Shown: in pieces, positions 1 through 6,585 of the stretch
How positions within the stretch are numbered: position 1 is the first letter of the stretch
How the letters are laid out: each line of letters opens with the position of its first letter
Source: an uncultured Akkermansia sp.
GTDB lineage: Bacteria; Verrucomicrobiota; Verrucomicrobiia; Verrucomicrobiales; Akkermansiaceae
DNA: 9,260 nucleotides
NCBI GenBank assembly: GCA_904501955.1
Contig: CAJGCY010000100.1
Location: 1 to 9,260 of the forward strand
Reading direction: 5' to 3'
The notes under the pieces: model-generated
Told to the model about the DNA's origin: nothing
Seen by the model: the letters and a program-made list of their open reading frames with translations, nothing else
Databases searched by the model: none
Position numbers and translations under genes: made by a program

Positions 1-32
1 AAAATTGAGCCCGGAGCGACGGAGCGAAGCGA

Positions 33-326
33 CGCAGCGTAGGCCGACATATAATGGCGAGGACCGTAGCGAAGCGGAGCTCCGAGCCGGGGTGGGCGCG
101 TGTTTTTGGTGTTTGCGGCATTTTGAAACAATGCCGTATTTCGTGCCACGCTTTATGCCACCCCTCCGGGGTTCGCGTTTGTTTTTTGGGGGCGGTTCCC
201 GGGGTTCCGCCCCTTACGGGGCTCCACCGCCGGGCTATTATATGGCGCCCCTCCGGGGCTCTGAATTCCGCTCGCTTACGCTCGCAAAATTCCCCCACCA
301 TCACCCCTTCAACTTCCGATTTATCG
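33..326 (+). repeat. Composite GC-rich intergenic repeat, left copy
   Basis: This stretch is homologous, in inverted orientation, to 8815-9135. The outer 34 bp (33-66) match 9102-9135 exactly, and the inner end (314-326) matches 8815-8827 exactly. Between them are further shared blocks, including small palindromes of the form CCCCTCCGGGG (161-171 and 248-258) and CCCCTTACGGGG (210-221). The copies differ by indels: this one lacks 37 bp present in the right copy and carries about 11 extra bp near 288-305. No transposase is present. Open frames across it are rich in palindrome-derived peptides and do not look like protein genes. Bases 1-32, up to the window edge, hold a tandem 8-mer (12-19 and 20-27) and do not match the flank of the right copy. 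Confidence 0.85.
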
Positions 327-340
327 CTCAGGCGGAGGTC

Positions 341-382
341 AAAAAACCGCCCTCGGAGCGGAGGGAACGCAGCGAGGGCGGG
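341..382 (-). terminator. Rho-independent terminator of the M3 peptidase gene
   Basis: Read on the minus strand, a 9-bp perfect stem (CCGCCCTCG, 373-381, pairing with 347-355) and a 17-nt loop are followed directly by six T residues (346-341). It begins about 30 bp after the TAA stop of the peptidase gene, as expected for an intrinsic terminator. Confidence 0.8.
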
Positions 383-411
383 AAAGGAGTGGAAGGGCGC
401 GCGGGGGGCGC

Positions 412-2619
412 TTACTTCACGAGGCCTTGGGACTGGAGGAGGGCATCCGGGTTCGGGTCGCGGCCCATGAAGTCGCGGTAGGCCTCCGCGGCGGGCTTGC
501 CGTCACCCACGGAGAGGATGCACTTGCGGAAGGCCGCGCCGGTGGCGGGGTTCATGACGCCCTCTTTTTGGAAGCGGGTGAAGGCATCCGCAGCGAGCAC
601 CTCAGCCCACTTGTAGGAGTAATAACCGCCTGCATAACCACCGTTGATGCAGTGGGTAAGGTGGCGCATGATGGAGGGAGAGGGGTGAGTCATGGGGATG
701 CGCCAGGGGTCGAGCAGAGCGTTGGAGGCGGCATCCAAATCCTTACCCTCGAAACCGGAGGCGTAGTGCATGTGCATCTCGAGGTCGAGCTTACCGATGC
801 AGAGCTGGCCCATGTTATCCGTAGCGGGGAGGAAGTAACGGCTGGCTTGGAGTTTCTGCACCATCTCGGCGGGGATGGGCTCACCGGTCTCATAATGGAA
901 GGCATAGGTGGCAATACCCTCAGGAGCCCAGGTCCAGTTCTCACAGATTTGGCTGGGGAGCTCCACGAAGTCCCAGGTGACGCTGGTGCCGCAGTGGGCC
1001 TCCAGCTCCGTGTCACCGAGCATGCAGTGCAGCATGTGGCCGAACTCGTGGAAGATGGTCTCCACATCGTAGTGAGAGAAGAGGGCGGGCTTGTCCGCGG
1101 TGGGGGCGGTGAGGTTGCCGGTGAGGGCAGCCAAGTGCGGCTCATGGGGCTTGCCGTCCGCAGCGGGCTTGCCATAGCGGATGGGCATCACCCAAGCGCC
1201 GGCGCGCTTGGAGGCGCGGGGGAAGAGGTCCATGTAGAAGGAGCCGAGGTGGGCGCCGGTCTTGTTATCCGTGACGGCAAAGACGCGCACCTCCGGGTGC
1301 CACACCTCCACCTTACCCTCGGGGCAGGTTTCACCGGGCTTGAGGCAAACGGAGGGCACCTCCGCGAAGCTGACATCATACAAGCCGGCAAAGATTTTGA
1401 ACATGCCCTTGATGACATTCTCGCACTCCTGGTAGGGGCGGAGGGTCTCGGGGTCGAAGTTGTACATCTCCTTAGCCATCTTGTTGAGGTAGAAGCGGCG
1501 ATCCCAGGGGTTGATGGCGGTCACCTTCTTGCCGGTGCACTTGGAGACGTACTCCAGCACTTGGGCGCACTCAGCATCAAAGGCGGGCTTCACCTTGGCC
1601 ATCATACCGTCGATGAAGGCGAGGGCATTCTCACCACCGCCTACCATGCGGCGCTTGGTCTTGAGGTCGGCATAGGTCTCGAAGCCGAGGAGCTGAGCAA
1701 GCTCATGGCGGAGCACCATCACGCGAGCGATGATGGCGGCGTTGTCATACTTACCGGTGTTGCCGATGGAGCTCTGGCCCTCCCAGCACTTCTTGCGGGT
1801 GGCCTCCACGGTGCAATCGTTCATGACATCACCATAGCTGGTGAACTCGAGGGTGATGCGCCAAGCGGGCTTATCAGGGGTGCCGTAGCCGTGCTCCGCG
1901 GCATCTGCGGCGGCGCCGGCCATCCAGTCCTCACGCATGCCGGCAAGCTCTGCGGGGTCAGTGATGATGAGCTCCCACTCATTGGTGGAGTCGAGCACGT
2001 TTTTACCGAAAGCGAGGGTGAGCTCGGAGAGCTCTTGCTCAATTTCCGCCTTGCGGGCTTTTTTCTCCGGGGAGAGGTCAGCACCGCTGTCATGGAAGGA
2101 ATCCACAGCCTGCTGTACGAAACGCTGCTTCTGGGAGGAGAGCTGCTTCACCCAAGGCTGAGCAGCGGCGGATTTGATGACGGCCCAGAGCTGCTCATTG
2201 GCATTGATGGCGGCGGAGAGCTTGTTGAGCTCGGGGATGAGCTCGGCCTGCACGGCACGCATCTCTTTGCTGTCCATCACGGAAGAGAGGTGGTGAATGT
2301 AGCCCATGGTCTGATCCATCTCCACGGAGGAGTAAGCTAAAGCCAAGAACGTGTTCTCGAAGGTGGCCTCCTCGGGCTTCACCTTGCTGATGGCGTCTAA
2401 GCGCTCGTAGGCGAGGCGGATACCCTCGCGGGCGTCGGCAAGCGCCTTCTGCGGGGTCATCTGCGACCAAGCGGGGTAGGGTTTATCCTGATAGAACGGA
2501 TGCTCCAAGCCCACGGTGGCAGGCTGTACAACCACGGCTTCCACGGTATCAGCGGCGCGCAGCATGCTCATGCCCGTCAGGGCGCATACTGCCGTAATGA
2601 GTATGGTCTTCGTCGTCAT
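412..2619 (-). CDS. Exported M3 family zinc metallopeptidase, oligopeptidase A-like
   Basis: A 735-residue protein of peptidase family M3 (thimet oligopeptidase/OpdA/Dcp group), which cleaves short to medium peptides inside a deep channel. The zinc site is complete: HEFGH at residues 524-528 gives His524, catalytic Glu525 and His528, and Glu553 in the WDFVELPSQ segment is the third ligand at the expected spacing. The following ENWTWAPE and HYETGEP segments resemble OpdA more than Dcp. The N-terminus (MTTKTILITAVCALTG...LRA-ADT) looks like a Sec signal peptide cleaved near residue 22, so the enzyme should act in the periplasm or outside, whereas E. coli OpdA is cytoplasmic. I chose ATG 2619 rather than 2649 because the longer start overlaps the promoter -10 box. 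No Shine-Dalgarno sequence is visible. The gene appears to be a single transcription unit with its own promoter and terminator. Digestion of host glycoprotein peptides is an inference. Confidence 0.95.
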   Translation of the reverse strand: MTTKTILITAVCALTGMSMLRAADTVEAVVVQPATVGLEHPFYQDKPYPAWSQMTPQKALADAREGIRLAYERLDAISKVKPEEATFENTFLALAYSSVEMDQTMGYIHHLSSVMDSKEMRAVQAELIPELNKLSAAINANEQLWAVIKSAAAQPWVKQLSSQKQRFVQQAVDSFHDSGADLSPEKKARKAEIEQELSELTLAFGKNVLDSTNEWELIITDPAELAGMREDWMAGAAADAAEHGYGTPDKPAWRITLEFTSYGDVMNDCTVEATRKKCWEGQSSIGNTGKYDNAAIIARVMVLRHELAQLLGFETYADLKTKRRMVGGGENALAFIDGMMAKVKPAFDAECAQVLEYVSKCTGKKVTAINPWDRRFYLNKMAKEMYNFDPETLRPYQECENVIKGMFKIFAGLYDVSFAEVPSVCLKPGETCPEGKVEVWHPEVRVFAVTDNKTGAHLGSFYMDLFPRASKRAGAWVMPIRYGKPAADGKPHEPHLAALTGNLTAPTADKPALFSHYDVETIFHEFGHMLHCMLGDTELEAHCGTSVTWDFVELPSQICENWTWAPEGIATYAFHYETGEPIPAEMVQKLQASRYFLPATDNMGQLCIGKLDLEMHMHYASGFEGKDLDAASNALLDPWRIPMTHPSPSIMRHLTHCINGGYAGGYYSYKWAEVLAADAFTRFQKEGVMNPATGAAFRKCILSVGDGKPAAEAYRDFMGRDPNPDALLQSQGLVK

Positions 2620-2640
2620 AAAATGATTGCGTGCTAAATT

Positions 2641-2671
2641 ATTATACACCGTTACAGCTGATTTCTATCAA
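2641..2671 (-). promoter_or_regulatory. Promoter of the M3 peptidase gene
   Basis: On the minus strand TTGATA (2671-2666) and a perfect TATAAT (2646-2641) are separated by 19 bp, slightly longer than ideal. A transcript would begin near 2634, giving a leader of about 15 nt before ATG 2619. This excludes the in-frame start at 2649. Confidence 0.55.
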
Positions 2672-2753
2672 AAAAAAGGGCAAGTTTCAAACATTTTTTG
2701 CGTGCGCAACGGGTGGGATGTCTCAAAAATCGCCAAAAGGGAAAGAAATCTCA

Positions 2754-2782
2754 TTGACATCAGGGGCGGAGCTCTATAGAAT
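2754..2782 (+). promoter_or_regulatory. Promoter of the ankyrin-repeat gene
   Basis: A perfect TTGACA (2754-2759), a 17-bp spacer and TAGAAT (2777-2782) form a strong sigma70-type promoter. Transcription would begin near 2789, about 27 nt before ATG 2816. It faces away from the peptidase promoter in the same 196-bp gap. A small inverted repeat, TTGCG-TG-CGCAA (2698-2709), lies between the two promoters. Confidence 0.75.
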
Positions 2783-2815
2783 GCTACGCACACATTGCAC
2801 ACCCGCAATCACTGC

Positions 2816-5131
2816 ATGAAACACCTCTCCCACATAGCATTCACGGCAACAGCGGCGCTCGTATGCGCAGCTGTGCTCCCCTCTTGCAACCGCACGCAGC
2901 AAGAAGAAGCAGCGGCGGAGCTGGAGGACATGGACATACTGCCGGAGCACTATGAGAACAAGATGGTGGAATACACGCGGGCGGGCAACATCGGCATGAT
3001 GCAGCTACTGCTCACCGCCGGCGCACCGCTGAAGATGCAGTCCACCCCCGGCAGCACCCTGCTGCACTTGGCCGCGCTCCATAATCAGGATGAAGCTGCC
3101 ACCCTGCTGGTGCAATACGGGCTTTCCATCGAAACACCGGATGCCGAGGGGAACAGCCCCCTCCGCATTGCGCAGACCAACGGCTATACAGACTGCGCCC
3201 AAGCGCTGGCCGCTGCCACCCTCAGCAAAGAAGGAGTGCAACCCGAGGACTACCGGCAGCGCTTCCCGGAGCTGTGCCTCGCGGAGGACTTCCGCAGGGC
3301 GGAGCTCATCTTGATAGCCGGTTACGGCATAGACAGCGCCGGCGTGGGGGGCTACACCGCCCTGCACTGCGCCGCGGAAGCCGGGCACCCGGCAGCCATG
3401 CAGTTTTTAATCACGCGCGGGGCGTCACACTTGGTGCAAGAGGCGCAAGGGCGCTTACCCATTGACCTCGCACGCACTACGGGCAACAAGCATTGCATCC
3501 GCCAGCTGGCCATCCGCACGCTGCAGCGCGAAGGCGTGCACCAAGAGGCATACGCTGCCACCCTGCACACAGCCGTATGCATGGGCAACACGGAGCGCAT
3601 CATCCTGCTGCACGAGGCCGGGGAAGACGTGCACACCAAAAACAACAAGGGGGAAAACCTCATCCACCTGGCCACCCGCCACAGCAGGGCGGAGTCCATC
3701 ACCTGCCTGCACGGGCTCGGGGTATCCGCGAATGAGCTCAACAGCGAGCACATGAGCCCCCTGCTGCTCACCGTACACCTCAACAAGCCGGAGAATATCG
3801 AAACACTGCACCAAGTAGGGGCAGATACCGCTGCTACCCTGCCCAACGGCATGAACGCCATGCAGCTGGCCGTACAGCGCGGGGCATACCTGTGCCTGAG
3901 CCCCCTGGCCGGCATCGGCATGGACAGCAACGTCACGGATGCCCACGGCAACAATCTACTGCACTACACCGCCGCGCACGGGCAGTTGCTCTGCATGCAA
4001 ACCCTGCTGGGGCTGGGCACGGACCTGCACCTGCGCAACAAGCAAGGCTGGAGCGCCCTGCACTACGCTACCTCCAAAAAACAGGCGGAATGCGCCCGCA
4101 TGCTCATAGAGGCCGGAGCGGTGGATGATGCCACCACGGCCATCTTGGCCGGTGATGAGGCAGCCCTGCGCCAATACCTCAGCAACGGGGCGGACCTCAC
4201 CCTTGCGGATGCCTTGGGCAGCACCCCGCTGCACTGGGCAGCCAGGCTCGGCCATACCGAAATGTGCAAACTGCTGGTAGACCACGGGGCGGACCCCGCC
4301 GCTACGGATAAAGAAGACCGCATACCGGGTGATCGAGCCTGCGCTACCGACATGCCGGATTGCGCGAAAGCCCTGGCCATGCACGCCCTCAATAAGCGCA
4401 AGGTGGAGCCCAAAGCCTACAGTAGCGCCCTGCAAAACGCCGTCCGCAACGGCGACACCGGCACCCTGCGCCTGCTGCTGCAAGCCGGAGCCAAGGCCGA
4501 CACCACCAACCGCGAGGGCTGGCCCATGCTGCATTTGGCCACACGGTGCGGGCACGCCGCCTGCGTGCGCTACCTGCTCAAGCACGGCGCAAACCCGGCA
4601 ACCACCACGGCGAACACCTACAGCGCCCTGCACCTAGCGGTGTCCACCCGCAAAACGGATTGCACGCGCGAGCTCTTGCTCGGTGGGGCGAACCTGAACC
4701 AGCGCCTGAGCAACGACTGCGCCCCCCTGCACTTGGCCGCCCGCATGGGTAACCACCCCTGCCTGCTCCTCTTGCTGGAGAAAGGGGCGGACATACACGC
4801 CCGCAATGAACGCGGCGACACCCCCCTGCTGGAGGTAGCCCGCTGGGGCTGGGGCAGCGCGGAAAGCCTGAAAGCCCTGCTGCAAGCCGGCGCTAAGGTA
4901 AGTGATACAAACTACATCGGCGAGAACGCCCTGCATGCCGCTGCTGCAGCGGGCAACAAAGAATGCTTAATCCTGCTGCTCGAGGCCGGGGCGGACCCCA
5001 CCGCCACCACACGCGCGGGAAGAACTCCTCTTATGGTCGCGGAGCAGTACTACCAAGAGCCCTGTGCGCGCATTCTCCGCAAGGCTGTAGCAGGCAAAAA
5101 CTCAGTGGCCGACAACGGAACGCCACAGTAA
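2816..5131 (+). CDS. Ankyrin-repeat lipoprotein
   Basis: A 771-residue protein built almost entirely of about 20-22 ankyrin repeats from residue ~42 to ~760. The best ones have the canonical TPLHxAA...LLLxxGAD pattern (for example GSTPLHWAARLGH, APLHLAARMGN, NALHAAAAAGN). Ankyrin repeats bind proteins and no enzymatic domain is present. The N-terminus MKHLSHIAFTATAALVCAA, then VLPSC, looks like a lipoprotein signal with Cys24 as lipidation site. The proline at -2 is not ideal, so lipidation is likely but not certain. A helical variant with the pattern L-x-[KR]-x-x-V-x-x-E/K-x-Y occurs near residues 138, 238 and 528, at multiples of roughly 97-100 residues, suggesting growth by duplication of three-repeat blocks. 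ATG 2816 is preferred over the in-frame TTG at 2795 because the signal peptide then starts at residue 1 and the promoter spacing fits. No Shine-Dalgarno is seen. The 3' end overlaps the convergent membrane-protein gene by 30 bp. Its partner is unknown. Confidence 0.93.
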   Translation: MKHLSHIAFTATAALVCAAVLPSCNRTQQEEAAAELEDMDILPEHYENKMVEYTRAGNIGMMQLLLTAGAPLKMQSTPGSTLLHLAALHNQDEAATLLVQYGLSIETPDAEGNSPLRIAQTNGYTDCAQALAAATLSKEGVQPEDYRQRFPELCLAEDFRRAELILIAGYGIDSAGVGGYTALHCAAEAGHPAAMQFLITRGASHLVQEAQGRLPIDLARTTGNKHCIRQLAIRTLQREGVHQEAYAATLHTAVCMGNTERIILLHEAGEDVHTKNNKGENLIHLATRHSRAESITCLHGLGVSANELNSEHMSPLLLTVHLNKPENIETLHQVGADTAATLPNGMNAMQLAVQRGAYLCLSPLAGIGMDSNVTDAHGNNLLHYTAAHGQLLCMQTLLGLGTDLHLRNKQGWSALHYATSKKQAECARMLIEAGAVDDATTAILAGDEAALRQYLSNGADLTLADALGSTPLHWAARLGHTEMCKLLVDHGADPAATDKEDRIPGDRACATDMPDCAKALAMHALNKRKVEPKAYSSALQNAVRNGDTGTLRLLLQAGAKADTTNREGWPMLHLATRCGHAACVRYLLKHGANPATTTANTYSALHLAVSTRKTDCTRELLLGGANLNQRLSNDCAPLHLAARMGNHPCLLLLLEKGADIHARNERGDTPLLEVARWGWGSAESLKALLQAGAKVSDTNYIGENALHAAAAAGNKECLILLLEAGADPTATTRAGRTPLMVAEQYYQEPCARILRKAVAGKNSVADNGTPQ

Positions 5132-5464
5132 ATACGCTATCATCAAGCGCAGCACAAGCGCATTGCACATGCCCCATGTCACGGCCAGCGTAAGCCGTGT
5201 CTTCGGCTTCCATTTGCAGCGCTTGATTAACCAAAAGAAAAACAGCGCGTAGAATACGCTGGACAGCATCACCGCCCCACCGAAAGAAGCCCCGGTAGCC
5301 GTCAGCGCGCGAGCCATGGGCAGCACAAAAGCGCAGGCGCACCACAGCAGGCTGTCAATCTCACCATAAGCCCACGCCACCAGCCCGCTGGGCAACACCA
5401 AGCAGAGCAGCAGCGTGTACCACGCCACCTTGCTGTATCGCTCTTGTTGCGTCGGTATGTACAT
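5102..5464 (-). CDS. Small integral membrane protein of unknown function
   Basis: A 120-residue hydrophobic protein with about four transmembrane segments, roughly residues 14-34, 39-56, 60-80 and 90-115. A basic loop (KRCKWKPKTR) lies between the third and fourth. I do not recognise the family. The ATG is 6 bp after the smpB stop (5471-5473), in the same direction, so it is very likely co-transcribed and perhaps translationally coupled. Only a weak AAGAG precedes the start. Its last 30 bp (5102-5131) overlap the 3' end of the ankyrin gene on the opposite strand, and no terminator hairpin is evident between the two. Support for a real gene is the operon spacing, the clear membrane topology and the lack of a better frame on either strand across 5132-5464. 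Confidence 0.75.
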   Translation of the reverse strand: MYIPTQQERYSKVAWYTLLLCLVLPSGLVAWAYGEIDSLLWCACAFVLPMARALTATGASFGGAVMLSSVFYALFFFWLIKRCKWKPKTRLTLAVTWGMCNALVLRLMIAYLLWRSVVGH

Positions 5465-5470
5465 AAGCTC

Positions 5471-5956
5471 TTACCACTTACCTTTGTTGAAGCGAGACAC
5501 CTCGCGGCGGGCTTCCATCATCTCCACCCTGGCCTTGAGGTCATAGCGCTGGTCGCGGTGGGTTTTACCGCGGCCGATGCCGATTTCCGCCTTCACCTTG
5601 CCGTTCTTCCAGTACAAACGCAGCAGCGGCAGGGCAAAGCCTTTCTGCGCCTGCTGGATTTCGAGCTTCAAAATTTCGCGCTTATGCATCAGCAGGCGGC
5701 GGGGGCGCTTCGCCTCATGCTGGAACCACTTACCCGCCGTCTCCCACGGCTGCACATCGCACCCGTAGAGGAAGAGCTGCCCCTTCTCCACACGGGCGAA
5801 AGAGTCCGCCACGTTCACCTTGCCGCAGCGGATGGATTTCACCTCCGTGCCGCGTAGCTCGATGCCACACTCATGCTTGCCGAGGATTTCATAATCTCGG
5901 CCTGCTTTTTTATTACTGGCAATCAGGCTTGATTGCGGTGCGGGTTTCTTTGCCAT
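5471..5956 (-). CDS. smpB: SsrA-binding protein SmpB
   Basis: A 161-residue protein, the usual SmpB length. SmpB binds the tRNA-like domain of tmRNA and delivers it to stalled ribosomes in trans-translation. Family hallmarks visible are NKKAGRDYEIL (residues 15-25), GIELRGTEVKSIRCGKVN (31-48) with DSF after it, the QKGF region of the OB-fold barrel, and GRGKTHRDQRYDLKAR before a basic C-terminal tail ending FNKGKW, which would enter the empty mRNA channel. ATG 5956 fits the family N-terminus, and no Shine-Dalgarno is visible. The gene lies 135 bp downstream of rpoZ and 6 bp upstream of the membrane-protein gene on the same strand. No separate promoter was recognised in the rpoZ-smpB gap, so read-through from the rpoZ promoter is the simplest reading. 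The tmRNA gene itself (ssrA) is not in the window. Confidence 0.97.
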   Translation of the reverse strand: MAKKPAPQSSLIASNKKAGRDYEILGKHECGIELRGTEVKSIRCGKVNVADSFARVEKGQLFLYGCDVQPWETAGKWFQHEAKRPRRLLMHKREILKLEIQQAQKGFALPLLRLYWKNGKVKAEIGIGRGKTHRDQRYDLKARVEMMEARREVSRFNKGKW

Positions 5957-5991
5957 GGTGTGTCAGGTGGTGTAAAGATTCAGGTGGGGGT

Positions 5992-6088
5992 AAAAATGAG
6001 CTCGGCTACCGGGGCACCGGCAGCCGAAGCACGTAAAAAATCGGTTGAGCAGGTGTCGCGCGCGCTCAGCGCCCGAGCCTCGGCTGCC
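5992..6088 (-). promoter_or_regulatory. Alternative hairpins between rpoZ and smpB
   Basis: On the minus strand three segments can pair in two exclusive ways. Segment A (6088-6080, GGCAGCCGA) begins three bases after the rpoZ stop codon. Segment B (6027-6017, TCGGCTGCCGG) can pair with A over 9 perfect bp, or with segment C (6012-6002, CCGGTAGCCGA) over 11 bp with one G-U and a 4-nt loop. The B-C hairpin is followed, after 5 nt, by five T residues (5996-5992), resembling a weak intrinsic terminator. The arrangement looks like an attenuator, but the offset T run and the GC-rich context make chance possible. Confidence 0.35.
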
Positions 6089-6091
6089 CTA

Positions 6092-6415
6092 TCAGATGGA
6101 AAGATCCACCGTGGCGGAGATGACGCGGTCATCCTCCACCGGCGCAGCAGTGGCATCATCCGAGAACAGGGCCTCAAACATACCATCCGGGTCAGCACCT
6201 TCGGAAAGAGTGGCCTCCTCCGTTGCCTCGCGCCAAGTGATTTTACCCTCAATAATCTCCATGAGGGCGATGTCACCCGTGCCGGTTTCCGGGGTGGTGG
6301 GCACGAAGGGGTCCGCCCCGCGGTTGAGTTGCTGTACACGCTTGGATACGATATTGACCAGCAACTGGTTATCGCCTACGATCTGAGCAGCCTTTTCGAT
6401 GAGTTCAACGTTCAT
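6092..6415 (-). CDS. rpoZ: DNA-directed RNA polymerase omega subunit
   Basis: A 107-residue protein matching the omega subunit, which assists folding and assembly of the beta' subunit of RNA polymerase. The signature is DNQLLVNIVSKRVQQLNRGADPFV (residues 15-38; family pattern N-x-x-LV-x-x-x-[AS]KR-x-x-QL) followed by ALMEIIEGKI (50-59), equivalent to the conserved ALxEIxxGxI. The C-terminal 40 residues are acidic and not conserved. I chose ATG 6415 because the family N-terminus begins there. The in-frame extension to 6487 would run through the promoter. No Shine-Dalgarno is seen. It is probably the first gene of an rpoZ-smpB-membrane protein operon and is divergent from the sialidase gene. 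Confidence 0.92.
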   Translation of the reverse strand: MNVELIEKAAQIVGDNQLLVNIVSKRVQQLNRGADPFVPTTPETGTGDIALMEIIEGKITWREATEEATLSEGADPDGMFEALFSDDATAAPVEDDRVISATVDLSI

Positions 6416-6458
6416 GGATGGAAATGGAGTGGTATTTTCCGCCTTGTAGCGGTGGGGT

Positions 6459-6487
6459 ATTATACAATGCTCTCCCTTGCTTTGCAA
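6459..6487 (-). promoter_or_regulatory. Promoter of the rpoZ operon
   Basis: On the minus strand TTGCAA (6487-6482), a 17-bp spacer and a perfect TATAAT (6464-6459) form a near-consensus sigma70 promoter. Transcription would start near 6452, giving a leader of about 36 nt. The -35 box is itself one of the TTGCAA palindromes described for 6476-6523. Confidence 0.75.
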
Positions 6488-6523
6488 GCCTATATTTGTG
6501 TCAGTTGCAAAAAATATTGCAAC
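6476..6523. promoter_or_regulatory. Cluster of TTGCAA palindromes, possible operator
   Basis: TTGCAA occurs at 6482-6487, 6505-6510 and 6517-6522. The last two lie in a perfect 7-bp inverted repeat with a 6-bp spacer (GTTGCAA-N6-TTGCAAC, 6504-6523). The first lies in CTTGC-TTT-GCAAG (6476-6488) and coincides with the rpoZ -35 box. The site sits between the divergent rpoZ and sialidase genes, so a bound regulator could affect either. No cognate regulator gene is in the window. Confidence 0.4.
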
Positions 6524-6550
6524 ACAATTCGGAGGCTGCGCAAAAAATGC

Positions 6551-6579
6551 TTGAAATGCAGGGGGAGGTATGGTAGATA
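6551..6579 (+). promoter_or_regulatory. Possible promoter of the sialidase gene
   Basis: TTGAAA (6551-6556), a 17-bp spacer and TAGATA (6574-6579) are the best sigma70-like match before the sialidase gene. The -10 box ends 6 bp before the ATG, so a transcript would be leaderless or nearly so. GGGGAGG at 6562-6567 is about 18 bp from the ATG, too far to act as a usual ribosome binding site. Confidence 0.3.
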
Positions 6580-6585
6580 GAGAGC

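Noticed and set aside
5..481. Open frames through the left composite repeat (also 8768-9138 in the right copy)
   Set aside because: Peptides such as MPPLRGS and APYGAPPPGY are translations of the GC palindromes. The copies have frame-breaking indels and the frames extend into the neighbouring gene or flank.
427..2340. A 637-codon open frame antisense to the M3 peptidase gene
   Set aside because: Same in-register codon-bias artefact. The sense strand encodes a complete metallopeptidase with its own promoter and terminator.
2619..2649. Upstream ATG at 2649 as the peptidase start
   Set aside because: It would lie upstream of the predicted transcription start, overlap the TATAAT box and hide the signal peptide behind ten extra residues.
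2795..2815. TTG at 2795 as the ankyrin gene start
   Set aside because: ATG 2816 places the lipoprotein signal at residue 1, and the seven added residues lie almost at the transcription start.
5933..6580. Plus-strand open frame of 215 codons across smpB-rpoZ
   Set aside because: It is antisense to rpoZ and the rpoZ promoter, shows no family resemblance and ends in Cys/Arg/Lys-rich intergenic translation.
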